64,000 bases of DNA from Seriola aureovittata (Eukaryota > Chordata > Actinopteri > Carangiformes > Carangidae), in assembly GCF_021018895.1 (NCBI RefSeq), contig NC_079386.1:6128835-6192834 (forward strand). The letters are read 5' to 3'. Both the position numbers and the translations under genes were made by a program. Of this stretch, positions 36,529 through 46,960 are shown piece by piece. A model generated the notes under the pieces. It worked only from the letters and a program-made list of their open reading frames with translations. It was not told where the DNA came from and made no database searches. Numbering within the stretch: position 1 is the first letter of the stretch; each line of letters begins with the position of its first letter.

Positions 36529-37731
36529 ATGGCAGCAGCAGCCTTTTCCAGCAGTAGAGCAGTAGCTGGTGTCGGGACGACCAGAGGCCTGTTCCTCATC
36601 TTCACGCTGCTGTGTCTGGTTTGCTTCACTAGTTCACTGACAGACAAGGAGAAACTGGTAAACCAATTATTTTTTAACCTTAATTTTCTGTAGATAAATT
36701 ATTTTTTGGTTAAGTCTACTGCCAATGTGAGTCATGATGAGAAAATTTACAGTTGAGATTTTCTTAATTGTTTTATTCACATACTATACGTTAACAAGTT
36801 TTCTAAGTTATTACAAGTACATGTACATGTCGAGACTGTTGAGACTGTAACTGAATGTTGACTCTCACTGTGGATCTGCAGAAACGGCTCAAGGAGAAAC
36901 TTGAAAAAGCACAAGAAGATGCAGACAGAAAGAAGGTGAGTCAGTCAGTCGGTTTAAATGTTACTGACATATTCACAACAAATTACATTGGAGTAACTTC
37001 AATGATATAATACTGTGACAGGATGAGAGAACTACAGTGGCCTTAAAGCTCAATGCACTTCAACTTAAGAAAACACATGCAAATAGACAAACACATCATC
37101 AACAACACAAGATACAACACAACAGAAATGTTTCCAGGGGACACTAAAGAGCAAAAAAGAAAAGTGATGAACCTGGCTGTGGTGTGTCCCAACCAGGTAT
37201 ATCACTTTTTTTTGCCTTAATTACAACAGCAACAGTCAGAGAATGACAGGAGAATCAGGAGATGATCTGCAGCAAAGGGCCCTGGTTTGGACTTGAACCT
37301 GGGCCGCTACGGTTAAGACTTCATGGTACACGCTCTCCCAGCTCTACCGCTATACTGCTGAACTCTCACGGCCACCACAGAGAACTTTGATTTGTTCATA
37401 AGTGAGAAACTGAGTTTGTATCATGTACTGAACCTGTTTTATTTTTCCTCAACAGGCAATGTACAATTCAAAAAGGACCAGCAGTCTGTATTTGATGAGT
37501 TCACTGGACCAACCATTAGTATTAATAGAGGAAGCAGTGAAAGGGATTCCTCCTGACTTTCCACCTTTGGCCAAATACCTGGTGAACATCAGGCGATTTG
37601 TGAAGAACACCAAGGTCTATGTAGACAGCAAAAATGAAGAACTGCGTGCAGAAATAGAGGACGGTGAAAAGAAAATTAGAGAACTTAAAACCTCAATCAT
37701 GTTCCTTGAAGAAAATCAAGCTGAACTGTAA
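36529..37731 (+). CDS. Tandem-array gene C: small ER-targeted helical protein, 152 aa
   Basis: Coding exons 36529-36657, 36882-36935 and 37456-37731, phase-0 junctions, 459 nt. The signal exon differs from its neighbours in the n-region (VAGVGTTRG) but keeps LFLIFTLLCLVCF. The linker is KRLKEKLEKAQEDADRKK. The final exon has a PPDFPPL turn (about residue 90), then the family core YLVNIRRFVKNTK and YVDSKNEELRAEIEDGEKK, and ends QAEL. The domain is predicted to be two helices around the proline turn, with no cysteines. Intron 3 is enlarged by an insertion at about 37,020-37,390. A poly-A signal is at 37882-37887. Function unknown; ER retention is inferred from the signal peptide plus the C-terminal X-X-E-L. 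Confidence 0.87.
37255..37385 (-). repeat. tRNA-like SINE fragment in intron 3 of gene C
   Basis: On the minus strand the segment has TAGCGGTAGAGCTGG followed about 40 bases later by CCCAGGTTCAAGTCC, which resemble the A and B boxes of a RNA polymerase III tRNA promoter. It probably came in as a tRNA-derived SINE. It does not fold into an obvious intact tRNA, so it is not called as an RNA gene. Confidence 0.4.
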
Positions 37732-38405
37732 CTTCCATGTAAATTAGTATCTGTGTTGAGCAGATTCATTTTAATGTTTGGCCTTAAATCATCAATTCCT
37801 TCCCATTCATTCCCATCATTTTTTTTCTTTTTCAGTGGAGAAAAGATAAAAGCTGTTAATAAATGATAATTGACTATTGCAAATAAAATTCAGTATATGT
37901 GGACAATGTGGATGGTATTATTTGTAATGAAGGTTTGATCAGTATATAACAACACACTCTAAACAAACCAAACAAGGTACAAAAGTCACGAAGAGTGTCT
38001 GTAGTTGTCTGAAAGAATCTTGTGAACTCTGCATCTTACACTGTCATTTGTCATTGCATCTTTATCTACGGATGGTTACATTTCTGATGTTCAGTCCACA
38101 CTCCTGCATATGTACTTAAGATATACTATAGATAATAGGGGAAAGATACTTGAGCTGTTAATAAATGATGAAATTCAACTATTGCGCATGAAATTTCGCC
38201 TGTGTGGGCAACCCAAACAAACACATTTCTGTGAGAGATTTCCTAGCTTCTCTGTTGCCTCTGACAAAGGCCCTAGGGTTACATGCAGATAAGAGGCTGA
38301 AACTGACTGACACTAGGCAGAATGCAAATATGCATAACACATCTTGTACATGTCCATGAGGATATTGTATCATCTAGCAAAATTTTGGTGACGTTTCCGG
38401 CAGCC

Positions 38406-38447
38406 TTTAGCTACTTTCCATTGAAAGTAGCTAAAGTAGCTAAAGGC
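38406..38447. repeat. Perfect 13-bp hairpin with overlapping repeat
   Basis: TTTAGCTACTTTC (38406-38418) is followed by CATT and its exact reverse complement GAAAGTAGCTAAA (38423-38435). A second AAAGTAGCTAAAGGC overlaps the right arm and can pair with GCCTTTAGCTACTTT, giving two alternative stems. It lies between genes C and D. Confidence 0.7.
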
Positions 38448-38700
38448 ACGGTGCGTTCACTGTGCATCACAGTGTTTACATCTTTGTAGATGGTTAATGT
38501 GTTAACCACATCCCTGTGTCTGTTACAACTGCTTCTGTCGTGACAGACACATTTCTGAAAGACAGGAAGTTGAGTTTCTCGAAATGTATCGAGAGCTTAT
38601 AATGAGCTGCAGAGGATCTTGAACTGAAGTTTGTTTAGTGTTTTATGTCACAGTACTAACTGATTTTGCTATAGCAGTTTTTGTAAAGCAGAACAATCAA

Positions 38701-39273
38701 GTTTTATTTCTGTGAAAATGAAAGTGAAGAGACAAAATCAAGTAATAGAGAAATAAAGGAGTGGAGGCAAAACACATGAACGCACGCACACACACACACA
38801 CACACACGCACGCACGCACACACACACACGCATGCACACACACACACACACACACATACACACACAGGTGAATTGTGGGAGACAACAGGAGCATATAGAG
38901 CATTTCGTGAAGGGTCATCTCCTAACTTTCATTTGTCACCTTTACAGCCGGTATCCTCTTCCTTTCACCTAGCAGGTAAGCTCAAGAACACTGTGCAATA
39001 AGTTGATTTATATTGTCTACGCTTGAATTTTCTTCATGTCTACATTTAATGCTATTTCAGTTAAAGTGAAAGTTATGAGGCATCGTCAGGTGAATACAAA
39101 GGAATAACCTGTTCTACAGATACACACATTCTGAACAACTATCATGAGACACACTGACAGATAGTAGATAGTTAGCAGTGCAATGGGGGAGGAGAATATA
39201 AAGCTTTTTGGCAAATGTCCTCTCATCATTTCCTCATTCATCACCTGTACAGCAGCTCTCCTTCCAATAACAG
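38701..39273 (+). promoter_or_regulatory. Gene D promoter region with relic upstream unit
   Basis: GAAAATGAAAGTGAA at 38714-38728 is an ISRE-like triplet repeat. A (CA)n tract (about 38,780-38,866) and a relic first exon ending at CTAGCAG before GTAAGC (about 38,974) follow. A second unit has TTAAAGTGAAAG (39061-39072), GTGCAATGGGGGAGG, AATATAAAG (39195-39203) and the non-coding exon ending at 39273. The canonical GAAAATGAAACT of the other genes is absent close to this TATA box, so D may respond differently. Confidence 0.6.
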
Positions 39274-39458
39274 GTAAGATGAGCAACATTTTACTTTGAG
39301 AAGGACTTATTTTTTGGGAGACATAAATATTACATCATCATTCAACAAATTTAAGAAGTTCAGTTACAGTTTAAGAAGATTCCTATTAAACCTTTCATCT
39401 AGACTTAATGCTCGATACTTTTCTCTCAAGCTCACAGACTGTTTGAATTACAGCAGTG

Positions 39459-40256
39459 ATGGCAGCAGCAGCCCTTTCCAGCAGCAGAGCGGCGACTGGT
39501 TTCACAGCAACCAGAGGCCTGTTCCTCATCTTCACTCTGCTGTGTCTGGTTTGTGTCGCAAGTTCACTGATGGACAAGGGGAAACTGGTAAATGAATAGT
39601 TGCCTAACCTCGCTTGTATAGAAAATAATGTCATGTTTAAATCTACAGTCATGATGAGTCATGATGAGAAAGTTTACTGTTGAAACACTGTTTTATTCTC
39701 ATAGGTTCTCTTTTCTGAGTCATTACAAGAACATGTCCCCAAACTGTAACTGAATGTTGACTCTCTCTGTGGATCTGCAGGAAAAGTTCAAGGAAGAACT
39801 TGAGGAATTTCAAAAAGCAGGAGCCAGCCTGAGGGTGAGTCAGTCAGTTTGTTTAAATGTTACTGACATGTTCACAACAAATTGAATAAGTAAGTAACTT
39901 AATATGAATTACTGTGACAAGAGACAAGAGAACTGTTCATAAGTGACTTTATGTCTATCGGTTTCATTTTACCCCATTAGGCAGAATTCAAGTCAACCAT
40001 GGCCAGCAGTTACGAGCTCATTAGTTTAATGGAGCAAAACATAGCATTGACAGAAACAGAAATGAAAGTGTTTTTTCCTGACTTTCCACATTTGCACACA
40101 TACCTGGAGAACATGAAGCGCTTTGTGGAGCAAACCAAGACTGACACAGACGAGAAATATAAGGAGATCAGCGTAAAGATGGTGGACAGTGAAATAAAAC
40201 TGGAAAAACTGAAAAACTTAATCAAATTCCTTGAGGATATTCACATTGAACTGTAA
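39459..40256 (+). CDS. Tandem-array gene D: small ER-targeted helical protein ending HIEL, 152 aa
   Basis: Coding exons 39459-39587, 39781-39834 and 39981-40256, phase-0 junctions, 459 nt. The signal exon is nearly identical to B and E (core LFLIFTLLCLVCVA, residues 21-34), with Leu6 in place of Phe6. The linker is EKFKEELEEFQKAGASLR. The final exon starts AEFKSTMASS, has a FPDFPHL turn, then TYLENMKRFVEQTKTD and a K/E-rich helix ending IKFLEDIHIEL. HIEL is a known functional ER-retrieval tail in carboxylesterases. There are no cysteines in the mature part. The poly-A signal is at 40418-40423. The 3' UTR is almost identical to that of gene E over about 200 bases, pointing to recent duplication or gene conversion. 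Confidence 0.87.
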
Positions 40257-41667
40257 CTTCCAGGTCAGTTAGTGACTCTAGCAGCTTGATTGAAATGTTT
40301 CTATGAGCTGGCCTTGAAATCATGAATTCCTTTTAATTGTTTGACATAAAACAGGATGTTAGAGAAAGACTTAGTTTTGGCAGACATGTGAAATGCTTTG
40401 ATATACCTGCAACTTTTAATAAATACATGTACAACATTTGATGTGTAACCATTACACTTTGAGAAGTGGAAACGATGTGTATGCAAAATAACACAAAATA
40501 AACACATTTAACTTCTGTTATTTCTAAATTAGCTCAAATATTAAAGTGGACAGCTAGGTTACATTATGTCCTTGTTTTCTCCTGTTGGTTTATTTTCACA
40601 CTTTTCCTGCATCAGCAGAAACTGTCATTCAAATTATAATGTTCAATCTATACTGCTACATATATTGTTTTTTTATTGTTAAGATATACTATGGAATATT
40701 GGGAATTGATGCCTGTTCTTTAAATAAATGATATTTAACTATTGCAAATCAAATGCAGCATGCGTGGAACCAAAATAAACTGGATATATGGGAACCATTT
40801 CTGTCTGACGTATTCTTTATGTGTAATTCTACAGACAATACCAGGTTGGTAAGTAAAATAACAAAGAGCATCTTTACTTGTGCTGCCTGATTCAAATCAG
40901 AGGAGGACATCAGGAAGGAGAATACAAGCAGGAGCGCTTCAGCTCTCCCACAACCACTGATGCTCTTGCAGTGTAACTTTACATAACTGGAATATGAGTT
41001 GTGCTGTAAAGAACATCACTGAAATGTTGCATGAGAGATGCTAATAGCAATTATTTTGTTCTAAAACACAGTGTAGTAAAATGTCCATGTCTGAATATCT
41101 AAGATTCTCATGTTTCATCATCATTTAGTCCTGAAACATGTTGCCAACTGCTCTCTAACCTTGAGATTATAGCAAACCCTTTACAAGACTGAGTTTGAAA
41201 GAGAGCAGGTTTTCTGAGGAAGCTCAACAGCTCTTTGGGTCAACACAGTTTTACCAATCTCTATGACTCCTGCACATTTTGTGTAACATCCTTTTCTTCT
41301 AACTAATGGTCTTCTTCCCTCTCCAGTGTTGTAGTTGGTAAAGTATGGTTGCAAAGTTTTTGCATATATGAAATTTAATGTTTATATTTTCTGTCGCCAC
41401 GGCTTAGTCCCCAGCTGTCAGCCACCACAGTGGAAAAGCCAAAATGTCATTTTCTGTTTATCATAGTATCACAGATTTGTTTAAATACGTCAAAATACAG
41501 CAGGTCTCCAAAACAAATTTTTCGACAAAGCTTCCATTAATGTCAGTTTCATATCTGTAGTTTACTGTCTCCTACAGTGTTGTACAGTTTGTATGACATT
41601 CTGTATTTTGTTACAGGTTTGTACAGTTCATTGCTTGAAAAGTGAATATGCCCAATACTTTTTCTGT

Positions 41668-41919
41668 GAAAATGAAACTTAAGAAATGGTCTGAAGTAAC
41701 AGATACAAAGCAGTGGAGACAAGGTAAAAGCCATCCTGCATGTGGCATTTACAAACCACAAAACACACATTGACAGATTCACACCCATACACTCACTCAC
41801 AGATAAGTTGTGCAATGGGGGAGGCGACACCAGGAGTTATAAAGCTTTTTGCATAGTGTCATTTCATCATATCGTCGTTCATCACCTGTACAGCAGCTCT
41901 CCTTCCATTTACAAAACAG
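41668..41919 (+). promoter_or_regulatory. Gene E promoter: ISRE, TATA-like box, non-coding exon 1
   Basis: ISRE GAAAATGAAACT at 41668-41679, GTGCAATGGGGGAGG, and TTATAAA at 41837-41843 in place of TATATAAA. The exon donor follows 41919 (AACAG before GTAAGA). The long (CA)n tract between ISRE and TATA is reduced to a few degenerate CACA units, so it is not essential to the arrangement. Confidence 0.7.
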
Positions 41920-42050
41920 GTAAGATCAGAAAATGTTACACACTGTTGCCTTTATATTTTACAATTAATGATAGAAAAACAAATGTAAGATCAATTGCAG
42001 TTTCAGTATTTTATTTTCCATCATTTAAACAATTTCAATTTACAGCAGTG

Positions 42051-42964
42051 ATGGCAGCAGCAGCCTTTTCCAGCAGCAGAGCGGCGACTGGTTTCACAGC
42101 AACCAGAGGCCTGTTCCTCATCTTCACTCTGCTGTGTCTGGTTTGCGTCGCAAGTTCACTGATGAACAAGAACCAACTGGTAAATGAATAGTTGCCTAAC
42201 TTTGCTTTGTATAGAAAATAATGTCATGTTTAAATCTACAGTCATGATGAGAAAGTTTACTGTTGAAATCTTATCTCTTAATTCTTTTATTCTCATAGGT
42301 TCACAAGTTTTCAGAGTCATTACAAGAACATGATATTTCAGTATTTGTTTTATTTGCAGTTGTAACAATATGCACTGTATTCAAGCTGCTGTCTTGCTCA
42401 CATGTCACAAGTGTAACTGAATGTTGACTCTCTGTGGATCTGCAGGAACAGCTCAAGGAAAAACTTGAGAAAGCACAAAAACGAGTAGACAGAATTAAGG
42501 TGAGTCAGTTGTTCACAACAAATTGAAGTGGAGTAACTTTAATGATGTAATACTGTCACAAGATGACATAACTGAGATTTGTTCATAAGTGACTTTATGT
42601 TGCAGTGGGAATAACACAACATCACAAACTTAGACTGATTTTGTGTCATGTCATGAAGCTGTTTCATTTTCCCCATTAGGAAAACTACAAGACAGAAATG
42701 GCCAGCAGTTCAGAGCACATGGATGAAACTATTAGCATACTGGACCAAATGATTGTACTTATGAAGAAAACCTTGACCTCAGATGATGAATTCCCCCCAG
42801 TGGAAACATATCTGGAGAATGTCAAAGGCTACATAGAGAAAACCAAGGCCTATATAGACAGTAAAAATGAGAAGCTAGGTGCAGAAATTGAGGAAACCGA
42901 AAACAAACTGGGAAAAATGAAAAACGTCATCAAAATCCTTGAGGAGAATCACATTGAACTGTAA
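42051..42964 (+). CDS. Tandem-array gene E: small ER-targeted helical protein ending HIEL, 155 aa
   Basis: Coding exons 42051-42179, 42446-42499 and 42680-42964, phase-0 junctions, 468 nt. Residues 1-43 match gene B except for the last few positions. The linker is EQLKEKLEKAQKRVDRIK. The final exon encodes MASSSEHMDET, a FPPVETYLENVKGY segment, KTKAYIDSKNEKLGAEIEE and a helix ending LEENHIEL. It is the longest member because of a two-to-three-residue insertion before the FPP turn. Long E/K heptads suggest a helical hairpin or coiled coil; this is a visual reading. The poly-A signal is at 43126-43131. It is predicted to be retained in the ER lumen. Function unknown. Confidence 0.88.
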
Positions 42965-43199
42965 CTTCCAGGTCAGTTAGTGACTCTAGCAGCTTGATTG
43001 AAATGTTTCTATGAGCTGGCCTTGAAATCATGAATTCCTTTTAATTGTTTGACATAAAACAGGATGTTAGAGAAAGACTTAGTTTTGGCAGAAATGTGAA
43101 ATGCTTTGATATACCTGCAGCTTTTAATAAATACATGTACAACATTTGATGTGTAACCATTACACTTTGAGAAGTGGAGGGTTAGGGTTACATTATGTT

Positions 43200-46100
43200 C
43201 TTGTTTTCTCCTGTTGGTTTATTTTCACACTTTTCTTGCATCAGCAGAAACTGTCATTCAAATTATATCACTGGATTTTTTTATTGTGAAGATATACTAT
43301 GGAATATTGGGAATAGATGCCTGAGATTTTGATAAATGATGAAATTCAACTATTGCAAATAAAATGCTGCATATGTGGAACCAGAATAAACTGAATATAT
43401 GGGAACCATTGTTGCCTGACTTCTTCTTTATGTGTAATTGCAGTCAGCTACTCCTAGTCAGGATTCCAAATGAATAATTATCCAGGTATTCTTTATAAGG
43501 TCATGATGTTGCACACTCTGGTACAGTAGGTGGCAGCATGCACCTTTAAGGTTGGTCCAATACGCCAGTAATCCCAAAGGAGAGGAAGAAGAGGGTAACG
43601 TCTTGACAGGAAATGAAGACCGCATTATTATAACACCAGTTAATGGTGGACCGTCCCGGTGTGGTGCAGAGGCTGATGTTTTGTATATTTCTCCTTATAT
43701 AACAATATATAGATCTTTTAATTACTTACTCGAGGGTCTTAGCCTCATGTTTCTCTAACTAACTGAGGGTCCTCTCCAAAACAGGTGTGTTATGTTGAAA
43801 CCTGACCGTAACACTGTGTGCCTAATTGAGTTGAGGTTTGTCAAAGTGAAAGGGGTTGAATACTTTTGCAAACTAAATAATAATAACAATTTGTCACTGT
43901 ACTACTCATGTCATTAGTAATTAATTAAACGTATTTTTTTCAATGTTAATTAAAATATTACATATAGAAAAACATGAATGTATTAATTGTTATTCAGTGT
44001 GTGGTGGATTTTCCCTTTCCCTAAATTAAATGTTTATCTAACTAAAGTTTGAGCTGTTACTGTAACTAAATGCAAAACAGTGACATACCACAACCCTCAC
44101 TCACAGGACTCTACTGACTCTTCTCCTCGCAGTAGGGTTCACAAACAAATTAGCAGAGATTGAGTCCAGTTCAATTCATGGAGGTTCATTCGCACCAATA
44201 CAGAGTACAAGCAAACCAGGTTGCCTCGAGCACAACTAACTAACTAACGGCGTATACCAGACATTTTATACCTGCTTCTGGGCAGCGGAAGATCCTTTCA
44301 GGACAATCCCACGAGTGGATAGTAACACACTCATATCTGGAGAACAGTCCTATACAGATGTCCTTGAAGAATTACATTTTCAGTCAACAGTTCCTCCTTT
44401 AATTGCAGCCGGGTCATGGCGACCTCCTAGCTCACACTGTGTATCTACTGATGCCACCTGTGAGATTACGTCTCCAAGTTTCTTAAGTTTTGGTTTGTCA
44501 TTTAATTATCAACAGCAGATCTCCCTACATGCCTGCCAACACATCTATAATATGCTGATGAGGCATATGCTCTGCTGCTAAAAGATGCATGAAATACATT
44601 TGGATAATCGCTAGTGTGCGTGCAGTCAGTCCGTGTGGGGACGTATTACTACAGTCAACCTGGCACCGTTTTGGCCTCAGTGTTTCCTTAGTATCTTTGT
44701 ACTATTTCACTCAGGCTTGCCAATGCGCCTCTCGTGGCGTAATATTCTCAACGCCAGCATGGTGTAGTTTTCCCTTTTTGCAGGACTGATGTTCACATAC
44801 CTCGCACACTGGGGTCAGCGTGACCCAAGCTTCTTGCAGGTTATATTGCATGCACTTTTGTTTCTAGGAGCATATTATTTTTCCTCAAGCTACAGTGTCA
44901 AACTACAGTTACACAATAAATGACCATTAAAACGAGGCCAAAAATGATATATTTAATTATACATTATGGGATCACATATCTCTTGGCCCACGCTCATTTT
45001 CTCACTCCCACAGTTTCCCCCTGGGGTGACTATAGACATCCACCTTAGTAGGAAAGTGAGTGTACCATTTTCTCCTGTGTGTCTGGCCGCCCCTCCCCTG
45101 CTGGTCTTCGGGCCTATGCACACAATCGACCTTCCGACACGGAGAGGTTACCAGCACATATAATGTATGTGAGTGTTGTAGTACCACCTGTACTACCTGT
45201 AGTATCTATAATACTAAAAACATTACACGTTAGATAAGGGTGACCTGACAATTCACAATATGCTGTTTCTGTCAGGTTTTCCCACATGTAACCTGTCCCT
45301 GTTCTCTTGCAAGCACAAAGTAAATATAATGGATTTATTGTCTATTGTCCACATGAGGACTATGTCTAACTGGTTCCAGTCCAATCACAATTGTGATAAT
45401 TGTTGAAGAAAATTCACTCAAGTCCTTAGTTCCAAGTTTGTTCTAGTGATGTGAGTTTATTAGTATCCCAGGATACGGTGAACCAACTGACACAGACACA
45501 CAGATATGAGCAGTACAACTTTATAGAATGTGATACCACCCAATTCTGAAGGCTTTCCACTTGCAGAAGTGTCAAAAAGTCTGAGACCACTTCCCCATTC
45601 AAGTGAGTAGGAAAGTGCTCTGAGACTTTTGGACCCTGCTGTATTTAAATCCATACACACATCACCCCTCACTAATGAAAAACATTTACTTAATGGATCT
45701 CAGTCCATGAGAATAATAAAAAATAAAACTGAATAATAAAGTATAAGAGTCGATCTATTTCAACTGAAAGGACAGAGCTCATACACCAGAGTTTGGTGAG
45801 TCTGACTTAGAAGTACAGTAACATATTTATAGTTGGCGGAGGGAGACAAGGGAGGCACATACGCTAACCTTGAGCTCAGCAGCTATCATGTCTTTGAGCT
45901 GATAAGTGTGATGAGAAAGGAATGTTCCTTCATTATCCCACACGGACAAAGAAAGTTTTGTATCAAGTTAATGACAGGTACCAAGCCCAACCGTGTACTA
46001 GGTCAGTTGAAAGCTTGCGCATAGGAAGACAGCAGAATAATCTTTCAGCAGCAGAATATTCCATGTCTAAATATGGTAATGATCATTTTTGCTCCTACAT

Positions 46101-46640
46101 TCATTCAGTATATATAAAATTTGTCAAAGCATCAACTAATGCACACATTCCCATGTTTAAGCAAACGCATCATTAAAAACAAACAGAATCTTTGCCTTTG
46201 CTGTTTTTGTAGACATTTTAGTGTGAATGAGCAAGCGTGGGGGAGAGCAAGTATCACAAGTAAACACAAGTATCAAACAAAAAAAAGAAGTATCAAACGT
46301 TGGCAGACTTGCCACCGTCATGTTACCAATATGCGTAATGTGTGACTGTGCAAATACTCAGCATACAGGGCTGGATTGCTGCAAGGGCAAAGATTGGTCA
46401 CTACTCTGAATAACAACAAATGCCTTGCAAAAAGTCACAGTCTCTGTGAACACAAAATTCCACTTTAATATGTAATGCTTTGTACAAGGGAGCTCTGAGT
46501 GACGCTGCTATCATGCTTCCTTCCTGCATATCTGTATCCCATAGGGGTCTGAGGGACAACAAGAGATCTGTGAGTTTAACTGTAGCCACATTTAAAGAGT
46601 CGTTACATGCTTCAAATAATGTGTCTGAATCATCACCGTC
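43200..46640. other. Intergenic, repeat-derived sequence
   Basis: No exon is recognised. About 43,500-43,600 contains GGTGGCAGCATGCACCTTTA, part of a dispersed element often seen in fish. The remainder to 46,640 has several frames of 60-90 codons with no protein character. It may be the decayed 3' part of the minus-strand LTR element whose gag-like fragment lies at 46,641-46,960. Confidence 0.4.
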
Positions 46641-46960
46641 ATGCTAGGGCCAGATACATTTTGCTTCTACAGCTGTCAACTTCACTACACGCTGAAAAAG
46701 CTTCTCTGGCTTTTCCTGTCAATACTGGTTGCAACACAACTACACGGTCAGGCCAACCTCTGGCATCAGCAACACGTTCAAAGAGGGAGAAAAAGTGTCT
46801 GGCTCTCTGTCATCAAACATTGGTGAAAGGCGCAGTTACCAATCACACCAAACATTTTCAGATTTTGGGAAACAGATGCTACAGACTCATCGGAACCCTC
46901 AGCATCACGATTGCCCGTCAGTATACCTGCCCTAATTAGGTCACGGTGGTGCAGCACCAA
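46641..46960 (-). mobile_element. Decayed gag-like (SCAN-related) retroelement fragment
   Basis: On the minus strand, from about 46,788 downwards, the frame reads FERVADARGWP, a few residues, then LQPVLTGKAREAF. A W-P pair followed about 12-14 residues later by L-x-G-K-A is characteristic of the gag/SCAN-like helical domain found in many fish LTR retroelements. The frame is lost within about 30 residues after this. Only this fragment is recognisable; no protease, reverse transcriptase or integrase was seen. Confidence 0.45.

Noticed and set aside
37270..37350. Possible functional tRNA gene on the minus strand
   Set aside because: A- and B-box-like words are present but the stems do not pair properly; kept only as a SINE fragment.
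42156..42368. Minus-strand frame opposite gene E
   Set aside because: Shadow frame across an exon-intron boundary, with no splice context on that strand.
44315..44581. 88-codon plus-strand frame
   Set aside because: No domain, no splice signals, and located in repeat-derived sequence.
46330..46420. Possible zinc-knuckle downstream of the gag-like fragment
   Set aside because: Cys/His spacing on the minus strand is broken by a stop and does not form a full C-C-H-C pattern.
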